This document shows positions 15,993 to 24,046 of a stretch of DNA of 46,890 nt, piece by piece. Position 1 is the stretch's first letter, and every line of letters starts with the position of its first letter. The DNA comes from Clostridiales bacterium. Lineage in GTDB: Bacteria; Bacillota; Clostridia; Lachnospirales; Lachnospiraceae. Below the pieces are notes generated by a model, which was given only the letters and a program-made list of their open reading frames with translations, did not search any database and was not told where the DNA came from. The DNA is taken from NCBI GenBank assembly GCA_012520815.1, contig JAAYNM010000073.1, forward strand, positions 1-46,890. Direction: 5' to 3'. The position numbers and the translations under genes were made by a program.

Positions 15993-18900
15993 ATGAAGCT
16001 ATTTGTATATAAAGGATTTGAAAAAGAATTTTTGGAAAATGTACAGGAACAAGCTTTGGTTGAAGGGGATATACAGGCTAAGCAGAATGTCTTGCTTTTT
16101 GATAAAAAAACCAGGAAAAAACTGGATATGTCCTTATTATCACTCGAAGATGATGAAAGTGCATGGGTTACATATGAAGAATATTCAGTAATAAAAAACC
16201 GCGTGGACGACGCAATTACTGAAGATGGGTTAGAGCTGGTTATATATATTAATAATTTATATCCGGATTATTATCCGTTGCCGTTTGATTTGCCTGCAGA
16301 TAAGGCACAAGAGATAGAGGAGAGCCTTAATACGGATCGATTTGAAGATGTTAGTGAGGAAACAACAAGATTTTTAGCAATCTATAATTCTCTTGTTCTA
16401 GTCGATGGCGAATATTATGGAAGTTTTTATAACTATGAATATGACAATGATGCTATTCGGGTAATCTTGTATTATCCGAACAATGCTTTGGTCGAGGATT
16501 CAAAAGAACAAACTGATATGGATGTTTTTATAAACGAAGATGTTGATACGTATCTTCGTGATTTGGCGCGCATAAAAACTAATAATCCTCAAACCATTGG
16601 ATTAAAATCAACGGATGGTTTAGTTTCGGCTAGAATAGAGGCGTCTTTAAAAGCTTTTTGTTTAAAAAACAATGTAAGGCTTATAAGGTTTTATGAACAG
16701 CTGGGAGATGATAAAAAACTTGAAGATGAATTATTTGATATAGCGAGGAATGATATCGGTATCAATGAGTTTAATGGGTTTAGAACAATTAAGTTTTATA
16801 AAAACCCAGATATTGATAAAGAGACTATTGAAATATCTCAATCGAGAATTATTCAAGAAATAATTACACAGGCGGAGAAGTCGTATGATGAAAGTAAAGA
16901 ACATGCATTTAGAGATATTTTTATAACGGCTTCGACAGGTGCTGGAAAGTCTGTGATGTTTCAGATCCCGGCGGTGTATTTGGCAAAGCATTATAACAAA
17001 TTAACAATTATTATTGAACCAGTAAAAGCTTTAATGCAGGATCAAAAGGAAAAGCTGATAAAAAGCGGATATACAAGGGTTGAGGCTTTCAACTCTGATC
17101 TGATATCACAGGTTGAGAAAGAAGCGGTGTTAAAAAGAATAAAGGATGGAGAGGTTGACCTTTTATATTTAAGTCCAGAGACACTGTTATCGTATTCAAT
17201 TGAGACCATTATTGGGGAAAGAGAGATTGGATTATTAATTGTAGATGAGGCCCATATTGTAACAACCTGGGGAATGGGGTTTAGACCCGATTATTGGTAT
17301 TTAGGAGGCTATATTAATAGACTTAGAAACCAGTTTCAGACTACAGCAGGACGAAAGAGACAAACCTATCGATTTCCTATTTGTGCATTTACTGCAACAG
17401 CAATTAACGGAGGAGTGGATGATTCTGTAAGTGACACAATTATTAGTCTATATATGGAAAACCCTGTAAAGTATATAGGTTATGTTAGAAGAGATGATAT
17501 AGGGTTTGATATAAGGCTATGTGAGGGGAAAAAACTTCCACAAGCAAAGTATGATGAAGAAAAAACAAAGGTTATGAGTGCGCGAATTGACAAATGGCTA
17601 GAGGATGAAGAAAAGACGATTGTTTATTTCCCATATGCAACGAACGCATTTGATGCATCTAGAGGTGTAAGAGGTTTTACAGGAATAAGATGCGATAAAA
17701 GAATTGGTGTTTTTACTGGTAGGAATGTCGATGAATTAAGTGCGGAGGCATTTAATGAGAAAAAAAGAGAGACATTTGATAAGTTTAGAACTGGTGAATG
17801 CCCTGTTATGTATGCGACAAAAGCGTTTGGTATGGGAGTAGATATTGATGATGTACAAAACGTTTATCATTATGCAGCGACAGGAAACCTTTGTGATTAT
17901 GTCCAGGAGATAGGCCGTGCTGCCAGAAAAAAAGGTATGTGTGGAGTGGCCATGACGGACTTTTTTTATAATGATATGTCTTACATGAACAAACTGTTTG
18001 GAATGTCTCAAATAAGGCAATATCAGATAAAGAAGGTTTTGGATGGTATTTATGATACATATAAAAGTAAAAAGGAAGCGAGAAGCTTTTTGATTTCTCC
18101 GCAGTCATTTACTTATATTTTTAATGGAAAGGGAATGTCTGATGAGGGTCAGTGTATTAATAAATTGAAAACATGCCTTTTGATGCTCGAAAAAGACTTT
18201 TATGATAAGTATAACTTTAAGGTGATTATTTCTCGCCCACAAAGTGTGTTTACAAAAGCATATGTTGTTATCAACAAGGAGGAAGAGTCACGTGTTCTTT
18301 CTTCAAAATATGGCAAATGTTTTAAATTCGTTACTGCAGGAAGGTATAAGGAAGTACAACCAGATGGCTCTCTTTTAAGTGATGCGGGAGATGTTTATAT
18401 GCTTGACCTTAAAAGGGTTTGGGAAGAATTCCATCCGAATATTTCATTTCCACAGTTTAAATATTGGTATTTTAATAACGCATCAACTGCAAAAGATAAA
18501 GTTGAGATTATGCCTGAGATTCGCGACTATTTTTCACCAAGACAAAAGGTGAATATCGAAACCCGTAAGGAGTTGTTACTTAACGAATTAAGGGACAATA
18601 TTTTGGCGGATTTTGAATATATTGGTGATACTCTTTATTCGGAATTTGGGAAATCTTACTTTACGATAGATGAATTTGCAAGAGCTATACGTGAAAGGTA
18701 CGGTATGGGGCAAGCTCGAATAATCGCAAATTCGTTATTTGAGCTAGTAGATCCTAATATGACGTGTGTGAAGAGGCGAGATACAAATGGTCGAAACAGT
18801 TATATGTTAGCAAATGGAAATTTTAAAGAGTACATGCGCAAGGCCATTATCAAGTCAAAAATAGTTAATAAAATTTCTCGAAGTAGTGAGGCTTCGTACT

Positions 18901-19571
18901 CAAGTTATTTGAGTATAGCAAATGATGATTGGTCAAATATAGCATTAAAACTGTTGTCTATTTTTGATTATATATCATATGAAATACTTGGAGGAGAAGA
19001 ACCAGAAATATTTATTCGATTAAATGATCCGCAGAAGATAAAAAATATTGTTATGGGGAATACCTACTACTCTAATAATTATGTTGCGAAGGCGAAACAA
19101 AAACATGATAGAGATGTGAGTGTTCTTCTGAATTTCTTTAAAGGTTTATCTTCAGATAATGAGCGCTGGGATTATATTGAAAATTATTTTCTAGGGTATG
19201 ATGTTTTGTGTGATGTTAAAGAAGAGCCGCTTTCTGTTGTAGCAATGTCTAAGGCTATTGACAAGAATAAATCATATCCGACACATCAGTTTAGTAAATG
19301 GTCGGACTTGGAAGATTTCTTTGATGCAAATGATAATATCATTATTAGTAAAATGGCTAAAATGGGTGTTTCTTTACCGGAGTATTTAAACACAGTTCTA
19401 AAAAAATCCGACTGGGGAGAGTGTATTTTAATGTCGTGGCCATCTAAGAATGTATTGATATGTGAACAGAATACATCGGATGAGATTATGCGTGGCTTTG
19501 AAAAGAAGGGATGGTCTGCATATAAGTTAAACGAGTTGGATTATGAAAAAATTAAAGGGGAGGTTAGCTGA
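15993..19571 (+). CDS. RecQ-like SF2 helicase with large flanking domains (1192 aa)
   Basis: The helicase core spans about residues 290-700: TASTGAGKSVMFQIP (Walker A, near 312), LLIVDEAHIVTTWGMGFRPDY (motif II, near 416), CAFTATA (motif III), and ATKAFGMGVDIDDV then QEIGRAARKKG (motifs V and VI, near 638). The DEAH-x4-WGxxFRPDY signature is typical of RecQ. The first 290 residues and the last 490 do not match RecQ accessory domains that I know, and no RQC zinc cysteines were evident. GGAGG precedes the ATG. It starts 41 bases after the DpnII gene and overlaps the next helicase by one base. It is probably part of a DNA-targeting defence module, but this is inferred from context. Confidence 0.85.
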   Translation: MKLFVYKGFEKEFLENVQEQALVEGDIQAKQNVLLFDKKTRKKLDMSLLSLEDDESAWVTYEEYSVIKNRVDDAITEDGLELVIYINNLYPDYYPLPFDLPADKAQEIEESLNTDRFEDVSEETTRFLAIYNSLVLVDGEYYGSFYNYEYDNDAIRVILYYPNNALVEDSKEQTDMDVFINEDVDTYLRDLARIKTNNPQTIGLKSTDGLVSARIEASLKAFCLKNNVRLIRFYEQLGDDKKLEDELFDIARNDIGINEFNGFRTIKFYKNPDIDKETIEISQSRIIQEIITQAEKSYDESKEHAFRDIFITASTGAGKSVMFQIPAVYLAKHYNKLTIIIEPVKALMQDQKEKLIKSGYTRVEAFNSDLISQVEKEAVLKRIKDGEVDLLYLSPETLLSYSIETIIGEREIGLLIVDEAHIVTTWGMGFRPDYWYLGGYINRLRNQFQTTAGRKRQTYRFPICAFTATAINGGVDDSVSDTIISLYMENPVKYIGYVRRDDIGFDIRLCEGKKLPQAKYDEEKTKVMSARIDKWLEDEEKTIVYFPYATNAFDASRGVRGFTGIRCDKRIGVFTGRNVDELSAEAFNEKKRETFDKFRTGECPVMYATKAFGMGVDIDDVQNVYHYAATGNLCDYVQEIGRAARKKGMCGVAMTDFFYNDMSYMNKLFGMSQIRQYQIKKVLDGIYDTYKSKKEARSFLISPQSFTYIFNGKGMSDEGQCINKLKTCLLMLEKDFYDKYNFKVIISRPQSVFTKAYVVINKEEESRVLSSKYGKCFKFVTAGRYKEVQPDGSLLSDAGDVYMLDLKRVWEEFHPNISFPQFKYWYFNNASTAKDKVEIMPEIRDYFSPRQKVNIETRKELLLNELRDNILADFEYIGDTLYSEFGKSYFTIDEFARAIRERYGMGQARIIANSLFELVDPNMTCVKRRDTNGRNSYMLANGNFKEYMRKAIIKSKIVNKISRSSEASYSSYLSIANDDWSNIALKLLSIFDYISYEILGGEEPEIFIRLNDPQKIKNIVMGNTYYSNNYVAKAKQKHDRDVSVLLNFFKGLSSDNERWDYIENYFLGYDVLCDVKEEPLSVVAMSKAIDKNKSYPTHQFSKWSDLEDFFDANDNIIISKMAKMGVSLPEYLNTVLKKSDWGECILMSWPSKNVLICEQNTSDEIMRGFEKKGWSAYKLNELDYEKIKGEVS

Positions 19572-21313
19572 TGGCAACTATTTACCCAATAAAGGAAGAT
19601 TTGTCTGAAATACCTTATGCAGAATTAAAAGTATATGAAGCGTTAGAGAAATTAGGCGATAATTTCTATGTCTTTCATTCTGTACAATGGCTAAAAAAAA
19701 CTAAAAAATGGGCAGCCACTTGGAAAGAGAATGATTTTCTTATTTTGAATAGAAATCTTGGTGCTATTGTTTTAGAAGTGAAAGGTGGAGATATTGACTA
19801 TACAGGCACGGTTTTTCATCAGGTGAATACTCAAACAAATGAAGTATCAGTATTAGATCCCAAAAAAAAGAAGGATCCGTTATCGCAGGCAATAGATGGT
19901 GCTTATCATTATAGAAATGTTTTGGAAAAGATTTGCAGGGCGACTGAATCAAAGCTTGCATTGGATGACAGATTTCCAGTTGAGGTGGCAGTTTGGTTTC
20001 CAGGGTGTGAGATAGGCAAAAAAATCGAAAAATTTCCGTTAGCATACAGAGAAGCTGCACCAGCCGTTCTAGATTTAGAAAGCTTTAAAAAAGGTCCACA
20101 GGCTATTTATGATGTGTTTGATTTTTATGGGTCTCGAAACAAGGTTGATATATCGGATGATGAGTTTAAGAAAATCATAGATGCTATTGCGTCAGATTTT
20201 GAGTTGATTACTGCGCCGTCAATAAAAAAGGATGAGCTTGACCACGCATTTTTAAAACTAACACAGGAACAGACTGGCTTGTTAGATTATTTATCAGAAC
20301 AAAGAGTTGCAACTATTCAAGGAGTTGCGGGGACGGGAAAAACGCTTATAGCGAAAGAGGCTGCAAGAAGATTTGGAACTGATGGAAGAAAAGTTTTGTT
20401 TTTATGCTTTAATAAATTTTTATATTTGTATTTAAAGAAACAGTATCCATATGAAAATGTGACTTACTATAATATTCATACGTTTGTAAGTCAATTTAGT
20501 GAAAGTACGGAGGATTTATCAGATAAGGAAAAAAGGGCAGAAGCGCTGTATAGTATTAGTTGGGACGAAATTCCTTTTGATGATGTGGTGATGGATGAAG
20601 CACAGGATTTTGTTGATGATGAAGTCGTATATTTCAAGGATTTCGCAAAAGAAAAAGATGGCCGTTTCTTTGCATTTTATGATAAGAATCAGGTTGTTTT
20701 AACAGATAAAGTCCCAGAATGGATAGAGGGCTCTGAATGTAGATTATTATTAACAAAGAATTGCAGAAATACATATGAGATAGCGTTAACCGCTTATAAT
20801 GTCATAGATGTAGAGTTAAATCAAAAAATACAGATGATGAATGGAGAAAAGACATCTTTGACCTTTATAAAGGGTAATCCCATGAGTAAACTAGTCAAGT
20901 TGCTTAGCCTTTTGATGGGAGATGAGCGAGGGTATGAGAGCAATGATATAGTTATTCTTTCTCTTTCAACTGAAAAAGAATCAATAATGAATGGAATTAA
21001 TAAGATATCAGGTGTTCCGATTACGCGCGAGAAAACTAATTCTTCAATACTGTTTACAACAGCTAAAAAATTCAAGGGGCTTGAGAGTCGTGTGATAATT
21101 GTTGTAGATATTAATGAAGAGAGTTTTGCTGATGAAAAGGCAAAAAGAAATTTCTATGTAGCATGCTCGCGGGCAACACAAAGTCTATTTTTAATGGTAG
21201 ATGGAGATGAAGAAAAAATAAAACATATAGCAGATGCTATTGGAGGGGCAAATTTTGCACCTAAAGGTAAAATTGCGATGAAAACACAGTCGCAAATATT
21301 AGACTTAAACTGA
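19571..21313 (+). CDS. NERD-domain nuclease fused to UvrD-like SF1 helicase
   Basis: A 580-residue two-domain protein. Residues 10-110 carry a NERD domain: AELKVYEALEKL, then NDFLILNRNLGAIVLEVKGG, whose Asp...Glu-x-Lys arrangement matches the PD-(D/E)xK nuclease core. The rest is an SF1 helicase: QGVAGTGKTLIAKEAARR (Walker A, near 251), DDVVMDEAQDF (motif II, near 342), TTAKKFKGLES and NFYVACSRAT (motifs V and VI). NERD-helicase fusions occur in mobile elements and defence loci. It is translationally coupled (TGATG) to the RecQ-like helicase, which argues that the two work together. It is the last gene of the cargo operon and is followed by a terminator. Confidence 0.88.
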   Translation: MATIYPIKEDLSEIPYAELKVYEALEKLGDNFYVFHSVQWLKKTKKWAATWKENDFLILNRNLGAIVLEVKGGDIDYTGTVFHQVNTQTNEVSVLDPKKKKDPLSQAIDGAYHYRNVLEKICRATESKLALDDRFPVEVAVWFPGCEIGKKIEKFPLAYREAAPAVLDLESFKKGPQAIYDVFDFYGSRNKVDISDDEFKKIIDAIASDFELITAPSIKKDELDHAFLKLTQEQTGLLDYLSEQRVATIQGVAGTGKTLIAKEAARRFGTDGRKVLFLCFNKFLYLYLKKQYPYENVTYYNIHTFVSQFSESTEDLSDKEKRAEALYSISWDEIPFDDVVMDEAQDFVDDEVVYFKDFAKEKDGRFFAFYDKNQVVLTDKVPEWIEGSECRLLLTKNCRNTYEIALTAYNVIDVELNQKIQMMNGEKTSLTFIKGNPMSKLVKLLSLLMGDERGYESNDIVILSLSTEKESIMNGINKISGVPITREKTNSSILFTTAKKFKGLESRVIIVVDINEESFADEKAKRNFYVACSRATQSLFLMVDGDEEKIKHIADAIGGANFAPKGKIAMKTQSQILDLN

Positions 21314-21320
21314 TAAAAGA

Positions 21321-21353
21321 ATGGCCTGGGCGATTAAGCCCAAGCCATTTTTT
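21321..21353 (+). terminator. Terminator between defence operon and relaxase
   Basis: Stem ATGGC-C-TGGGC (21321-21331) pairs with GCCCA-A-GCCAT (21338-21348), with a GATTAA loop and six T's. It ends the rightward operon. The A-rich left side may let it serve the convergent relaxase operon as well. Confidence 0.8.
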
Positions 21354-22949
21354 CTATCTTCTGCGACCTCGTCTTATAATGTTGTGGTCAATCGGCTGAC
21401 AGCCATGAGATTCTTCCAAGGATTTCATAGTGGAAGGTACATTGCTAAGCATTTTGTCCGCAGTGGCAAGCGCAGTTGTGAAGCTGTCTGCTACTTCTTC
21501 TTTTGTTAACTCAAATTCATTTGAAGTCAAAGCTCTTAGCATATCGACTTCTTTTTCAGGTCGGAAAGTGTTCCGCTTTGACTGAGCCAATGCAAGAACC
21601 ATAGGAGAAGTTGACTTGATTAGCTCTGAAAGTTCATCTAGAAGTCTATATTCGTCCTGATATTCAAGAGTTATCTGCTTATCAATCCACGAATCCGTTC
21701 CCTGAGATGGAAGGTACTGAGTTCTAAGTGTGTGATCGATTGCGGCAATTCTAGCGCGAATATCTTCAATGTGCTCTGCCACCCTATCTGCTTCTGATTC
21801 AAGAGTATTGCTCTTTAGTCCACTTCCGAAACCGAAAGACCTAAGCTGTTCAAGGCAGTGACTAAAGGTTTCGCGGAGCTTTTTACCCCAGTCAACGATT
21901 CCTCTAGTTCGTTTCGCTGTTTCATCAACTCTTCGGTCAAGTCTCTCAACTGGCCATTCTCTGAAAGTGCCATTGCCAGGCTTTCCTCCAACTGTGCTAT
22001 TCTTTTCTGCTGACGTTCTATGGTCTGCATCTGGGTTAGCGTATTTTTCTGTAGCTTCTCGTACTGGTTTTTCCAATACTTTGCGTTCTCGTTTTCCTTC
22101 GTCTGTGATAGCAGTCCGCTCTGCCTGAACTGTTCTGTTTCTGTTAAAAGCATCTTCTAAAACCTCCTTTGATAATTCGATACTATATGTTTCTGCTAAG
22201 TTTTTATCTCTAAAAGATTTACCGGATTCAATATGTGTAAAGGTGATGTATTTTCTGTTATCTTCCCACTTTACTTCATAACCGTGCTCTTCCATCTGAC
22301 TGATAAATTCTTCTTTGCTTGTTGCAGTGGTCATGCAAGCAAGTACTGCGCTGATGCAATCTGTCTTCAAGCTTTTCTTTCCATCTGTTGTCATAAGACG
22401 GTAATCTCTCTTATCGTAGGAACGGATAGTTCCTTCTTCGATATCAGATCCATCAAAGTGTTTTCCTTTGACACAGACAGATAAGCCATGAGCTTCACAG
22501 ATTTCATCATTAATCTTTTTCATCTGTTTAAAGTCTGATTTGGACAGATGAACTTTACTTCCGTCAATGCTGTTTACGGAATTTACCACTACATGGCAGT
22601 GACAATGATCGGAGTCGATGTGGCTCGCAAGAGCACAAGTAAATCCGGGGAAACATCGTTCTGCCCATTCTTTACCAACAAGTAAAGTCTCTTCTGGAGT
22701 TATCTTTTCATCTGGATGAAAGGATATGACGAAGTGCTTATACTGTCGTCCTCCAGTCTTATTCCAAAATTTTTTTGTTTCTTTGAACTGCTGATACACA
22801 AGATCGGCAGTAACCTTTTCTTCAAAATAATCTCCGGTTACAAGCTTAAGTTCTTCAGTGACTTTCTTATCTTTGTAGATATAGTCAAGGGTGTTGCTTA
22901 ATGCTGCTGAAGATTTAGCTCTCGTATTAATAGCTTTAACGACTGACAT
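21354..22949 (-). CDS. HUH relaxase (mobilization nuclease)
   Basis: A 531-residue relaxase that would nick the element at oriT and lead the strand into a recipient. The metal-binding motif HIDSDHCHCH is at residues 110-119 (His110, 115, 117, 119), and the candidate nucleophile tyrosines are Tyr23 and Tyr25 in LDYIYKDKK. KHFVISFHPDE near 71 is the conserved strand before the metal site. The C-terminal half is charged and helical, without a helicase or primase domain. AAGGAGG precedes the ATG, and the gene overlaps mobC by 52 bases. A second reading frame is nested in codons 266-378. No conjugation channel genes are present, so transfer must rely on a helper. Confidence 0.9.
   Translation of the reverse strand: MSVVKAINTRAKSSAALSNTLDYIYKDKKVTEELKLVTGDYFEEKVTADLVYQQFKETKKFWNKTGGRQYKHFVISFHPDEKITPEETLLVGKEWAERCFPGFTCALASHIDSDHCHCHVVVNSVNSIDGSKVHLSKSDFKQMKKINDEICEAHGLSVCVKGKHFDGSDIEEGTIRSYDKRDYRLMTTDGKKSLKTDCISAVLACMTTATSKEEFISQMEEHGYEVKWEDNRKYITFTHIESGKSFRDKNLAETYSIELSKEVLEDAFNRNRTVQAERTAITDEGKRERKVLEKPVREATEKYANPDADHRTSAEKNSTVGGKPGNGTFREWPVERLDRRVDETAKRTRGIVDWGKKLRETFSHCLEQLRSFGFGSGLKSNTLESEADRVAEHIEDIRARIAAIDHTLRTQYLPSQGTDSWIDKQITLEYQDEYRLLDELSELIKSTSPMVLALAQSKRNTFRPEKEVDMLRALTSNEFELTKEEVADSFTTALATADKMLSNVPSTMKSLEESHGCQPIDHNIIRRGRRR
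21815..22153 (-). CDS. Nested coiled-coil protein inside the relaxase gene (candidate MobB-like)
   Basis: A 112-codon frame lying wholly inside the relaxase gene in another frame. Its ATG at 22153 has a near-perfect ribosome site, AAAGGAGG, nine bases upstream. The product is an almost continuous helix with heptad character (YWKNQYEKLQKNTLTQMQTI, then LEESLAMALSENGQLRDLTE), far more protein-like than a chance frame. ColE1-type plasmids have a known precedent: mobB is nested within mobA and aids relaxosome assembly. I infer a similar accessory role. Expression is not proven from sequence. Confidence 0.6.
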   Translation of the reverse strand: MLLTETEQFRQSGLLSQTKENENAKYWKNQYEKLQKNTLTQMQTIERQQKRIAQLEESLAMALSENGQLRDLTEELMKQRNELEESLTGVKSSAKPLVTALNSLGLSVSEVD

Positions 22950-23302
22950 AGTGGCAATACCTCCTTTCCGGTTTCATGTACATCGTTTGCAAGTTCCTTG
23001 AGTTCATTTTCATTGGCTGGCTGATTATATGTATTTGCAATCTTAGCCATCTGGTTACAATTGATGCCAATACCTTTGAACTGATTTAAAAGTTCCGTAA
23101 GCTCGGACAAGAGCTTCGGGATATCTTTTAAAGCTTCTGGATTGGCAAGCGTTGCTCCTAGTGTTGCGTTGATAAGGTAGGTCTGTTTATTCAGACCGGA
23201 TTCTGTTACAAGTTTGGTTAACTTTCGATACTCTTCATCGTTCATATAGAAGTTAACCTGATGATTTCTTGTTCTGTTCTTTTTTGCAGTTTTTGTTCCC
23301 AT
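22898..23302 (-). CDS. mobC: MobC-like relaxosome accessory protein
   Basis: A basic N-terminus is followed by NHQVNFYMNDEEYRKLTKLV (ribbon-helix-helix-like) and the GIGINCNQMAKIANT segment typical of MobC-type proteins of Gram-positive mobilizable elements. I place the start at ATG 23302 (MGTKTAKK, 134 residues), because the AAAGGAG ribosome site lies nine bases before it and would abut the upstream ATG at 23311. MobC proteins bind oriT and help the relaxase melt and nick it. The hairpin-rich region just upstream is the likely binding target. Confidence 0.85.
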   Translation of the reverse strand: MGTKTAKKNRTRNHQVNFYMNDEEYRKLTKLVTESGLNKQTYLINATLGATLANPEALKDIPKLLSELTELLNQFKGIGINCNQMAKIANTYNQPANENELKELANDVHETGKEVLPLCQSLKLLIRELNLQQH

Positions 23303-23591
23303 GTGTATCATCTCCTTTCAAAATTGTGCGGAACAAATCGATTACAAATGATTGGATTGATAGGATGGAAACATTCCATTTGTGAGCGACCGGGTTATCC
23401 AAAAGGGGCGGAGCTCCTTTGGCGGGATGCAAGGGCAGAGCCCTTAATTCTCTTAGTAGGGAATGGGATAAAACCGATGGGACAGTTTTCTGACTGTTAT
23501 TAGGTCGGTTTTTCGTCCATTACCGGATAAGAGGATGTGCTCTAGGGGACGGGGGAATGAAAGTCCCCAGTGGGTTCCAAGGGCTAGCCCT

Positions 23592-23666
23592 GGCAAGCTA
23601 CCGAAGTGAAACGAGGGTACCACGCGACTAGGAACGATAGTGACTAGTCAAAGTGGGTAGCTTGCC
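23592..23666. repeat. Long inverted repeat, oriT candidate core
   Basis: Perfect 11-bp arms GGCAAGCTACC (23592-23602) and GGTAGCTTGCC (23656-23666) enclose 53 bases that contain the palindrome TGACTAGTCA (23641-23650). This is the longest clean dyad near mobC and the best single guess for the relaxase substrate. Confidence 0.45.
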
Positions 23667-23888
23667 TATTATTCTGAAAATATATATAGGGCTGCAGATA
23701 ATCTGCTGTGTAAATGCCCTGTGAGTAACAAATCAGAATAATGGTGGTTTGGTAGGCCGCATTATTGCTTGGTTAAGTGGATTCATCGCACGGAGTGTAG
23801 ATGAATTCCGCTGATAATTTCATTAAGCGGACTACATGTCGCAATCTCCAGTTGGATGAATATGATTATTAGAAAGACCAATGTTGCT

Positions 23889-23929
23889 GATATCAGTTAG
23901 ATATCTATAGGTGATATCACTTGGATATC
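23889..23929. repeat. Four GATATC iterons near the right end
   Basis: GATATC occurs at 23889, 23900, 23913 and 23924, spaced 11, 13 and 11 bases, about one helical turn. Two further copies 13 bases apart lie at 10379 and 10392 before the recombinase operon. They may bind ParR as a centromere, or a recombinase or excisionase as arm sites. Confidence 0.5.
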
Positions 23930-24040
23930 AGTAGAGCTTCTTTGGCTTGAACAGAGTTCTTAAATAGATATTTGATATACACTGTAGAATCTGTGCGAGT
24001 GCTTTTCTTTCTTTACTTCCCTGGGGGACAGGGTAATTAA

Positions 24041-24046
24041 TACTTG
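24041..24046. other. Right attachment site (attR core)
   Basis: TACTTG here matches the left core at 2845-2850. Bases from CTT (24043) onward continue the pilin reading frame in the same phase as the left half, which fixes the boundary. Confidence 0.75.

Larger units (their letters stand above)
23312..24040. other. Hairpin-rich non-coding right end (oriT candidate)
   Basis: About 730 bases without an accepted gene. Hairpins follow one another: 23399-23422, 23431-23445 (AAGGGC-AGA-GCCCTT, perfect), 23545-23568, 23577-23593, 23592-23666, 23694-23706 within AGGGC/GCCCT, and 24019-24033 (CCCTG/CAGGG). GGGGC..GAGC and AAGGGC..GCCCTT pairs next to mobC are common around transfer origins of Gram-positive elements. 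The segment also holds four GATATC boxes and motifs shared with the central control region. It could also be transcribed as a structured RNA. Confidence 0.55.
2845..24046. mobile_element. 21.2-kb Tn554-type mobilizable defence element inserted in the pilin gene
   Basis: Limits are set by the hexamer TACTTG at 2845-2850 and 24041-24046. Removing the DNA between them restores the flp pilin frame exactly. Within the limits lie three tyrosine recombinases plus a TnpC-like protein, a ParM/ParR pair, a DpnII restriction operon with two helicases, a MobC-like protein and a relaxase. Tn554-type elements are known to integrate site-specifically through a short shared core without terminal inverted repeats, which fits what is seen here. 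One core copy plus the unique part is 21,196 bases. Confidence 0.88.

Noticed and set aside
21354-22949. Idea that the nested coiled-coil frame marks a frameshift in the relaxase
   Set aside because: The relaxase frame is open and protein-like both through and beyond the overlap, so no frameshift is needed.
23261-23503. Plus-strand frame of 80 codons spanning the mobC start and the hairpins
   Set aside because: It covers the mobC coding start antisense and the inverted repeats, and has no family resemblance.
2845-24046. tRNA-gene attachment site or long direct repeats for the element
   Set aside because: No tRNA gene is near either end; the only exact shared border sequence is the 6-bp core, which the pilin frame confirms.
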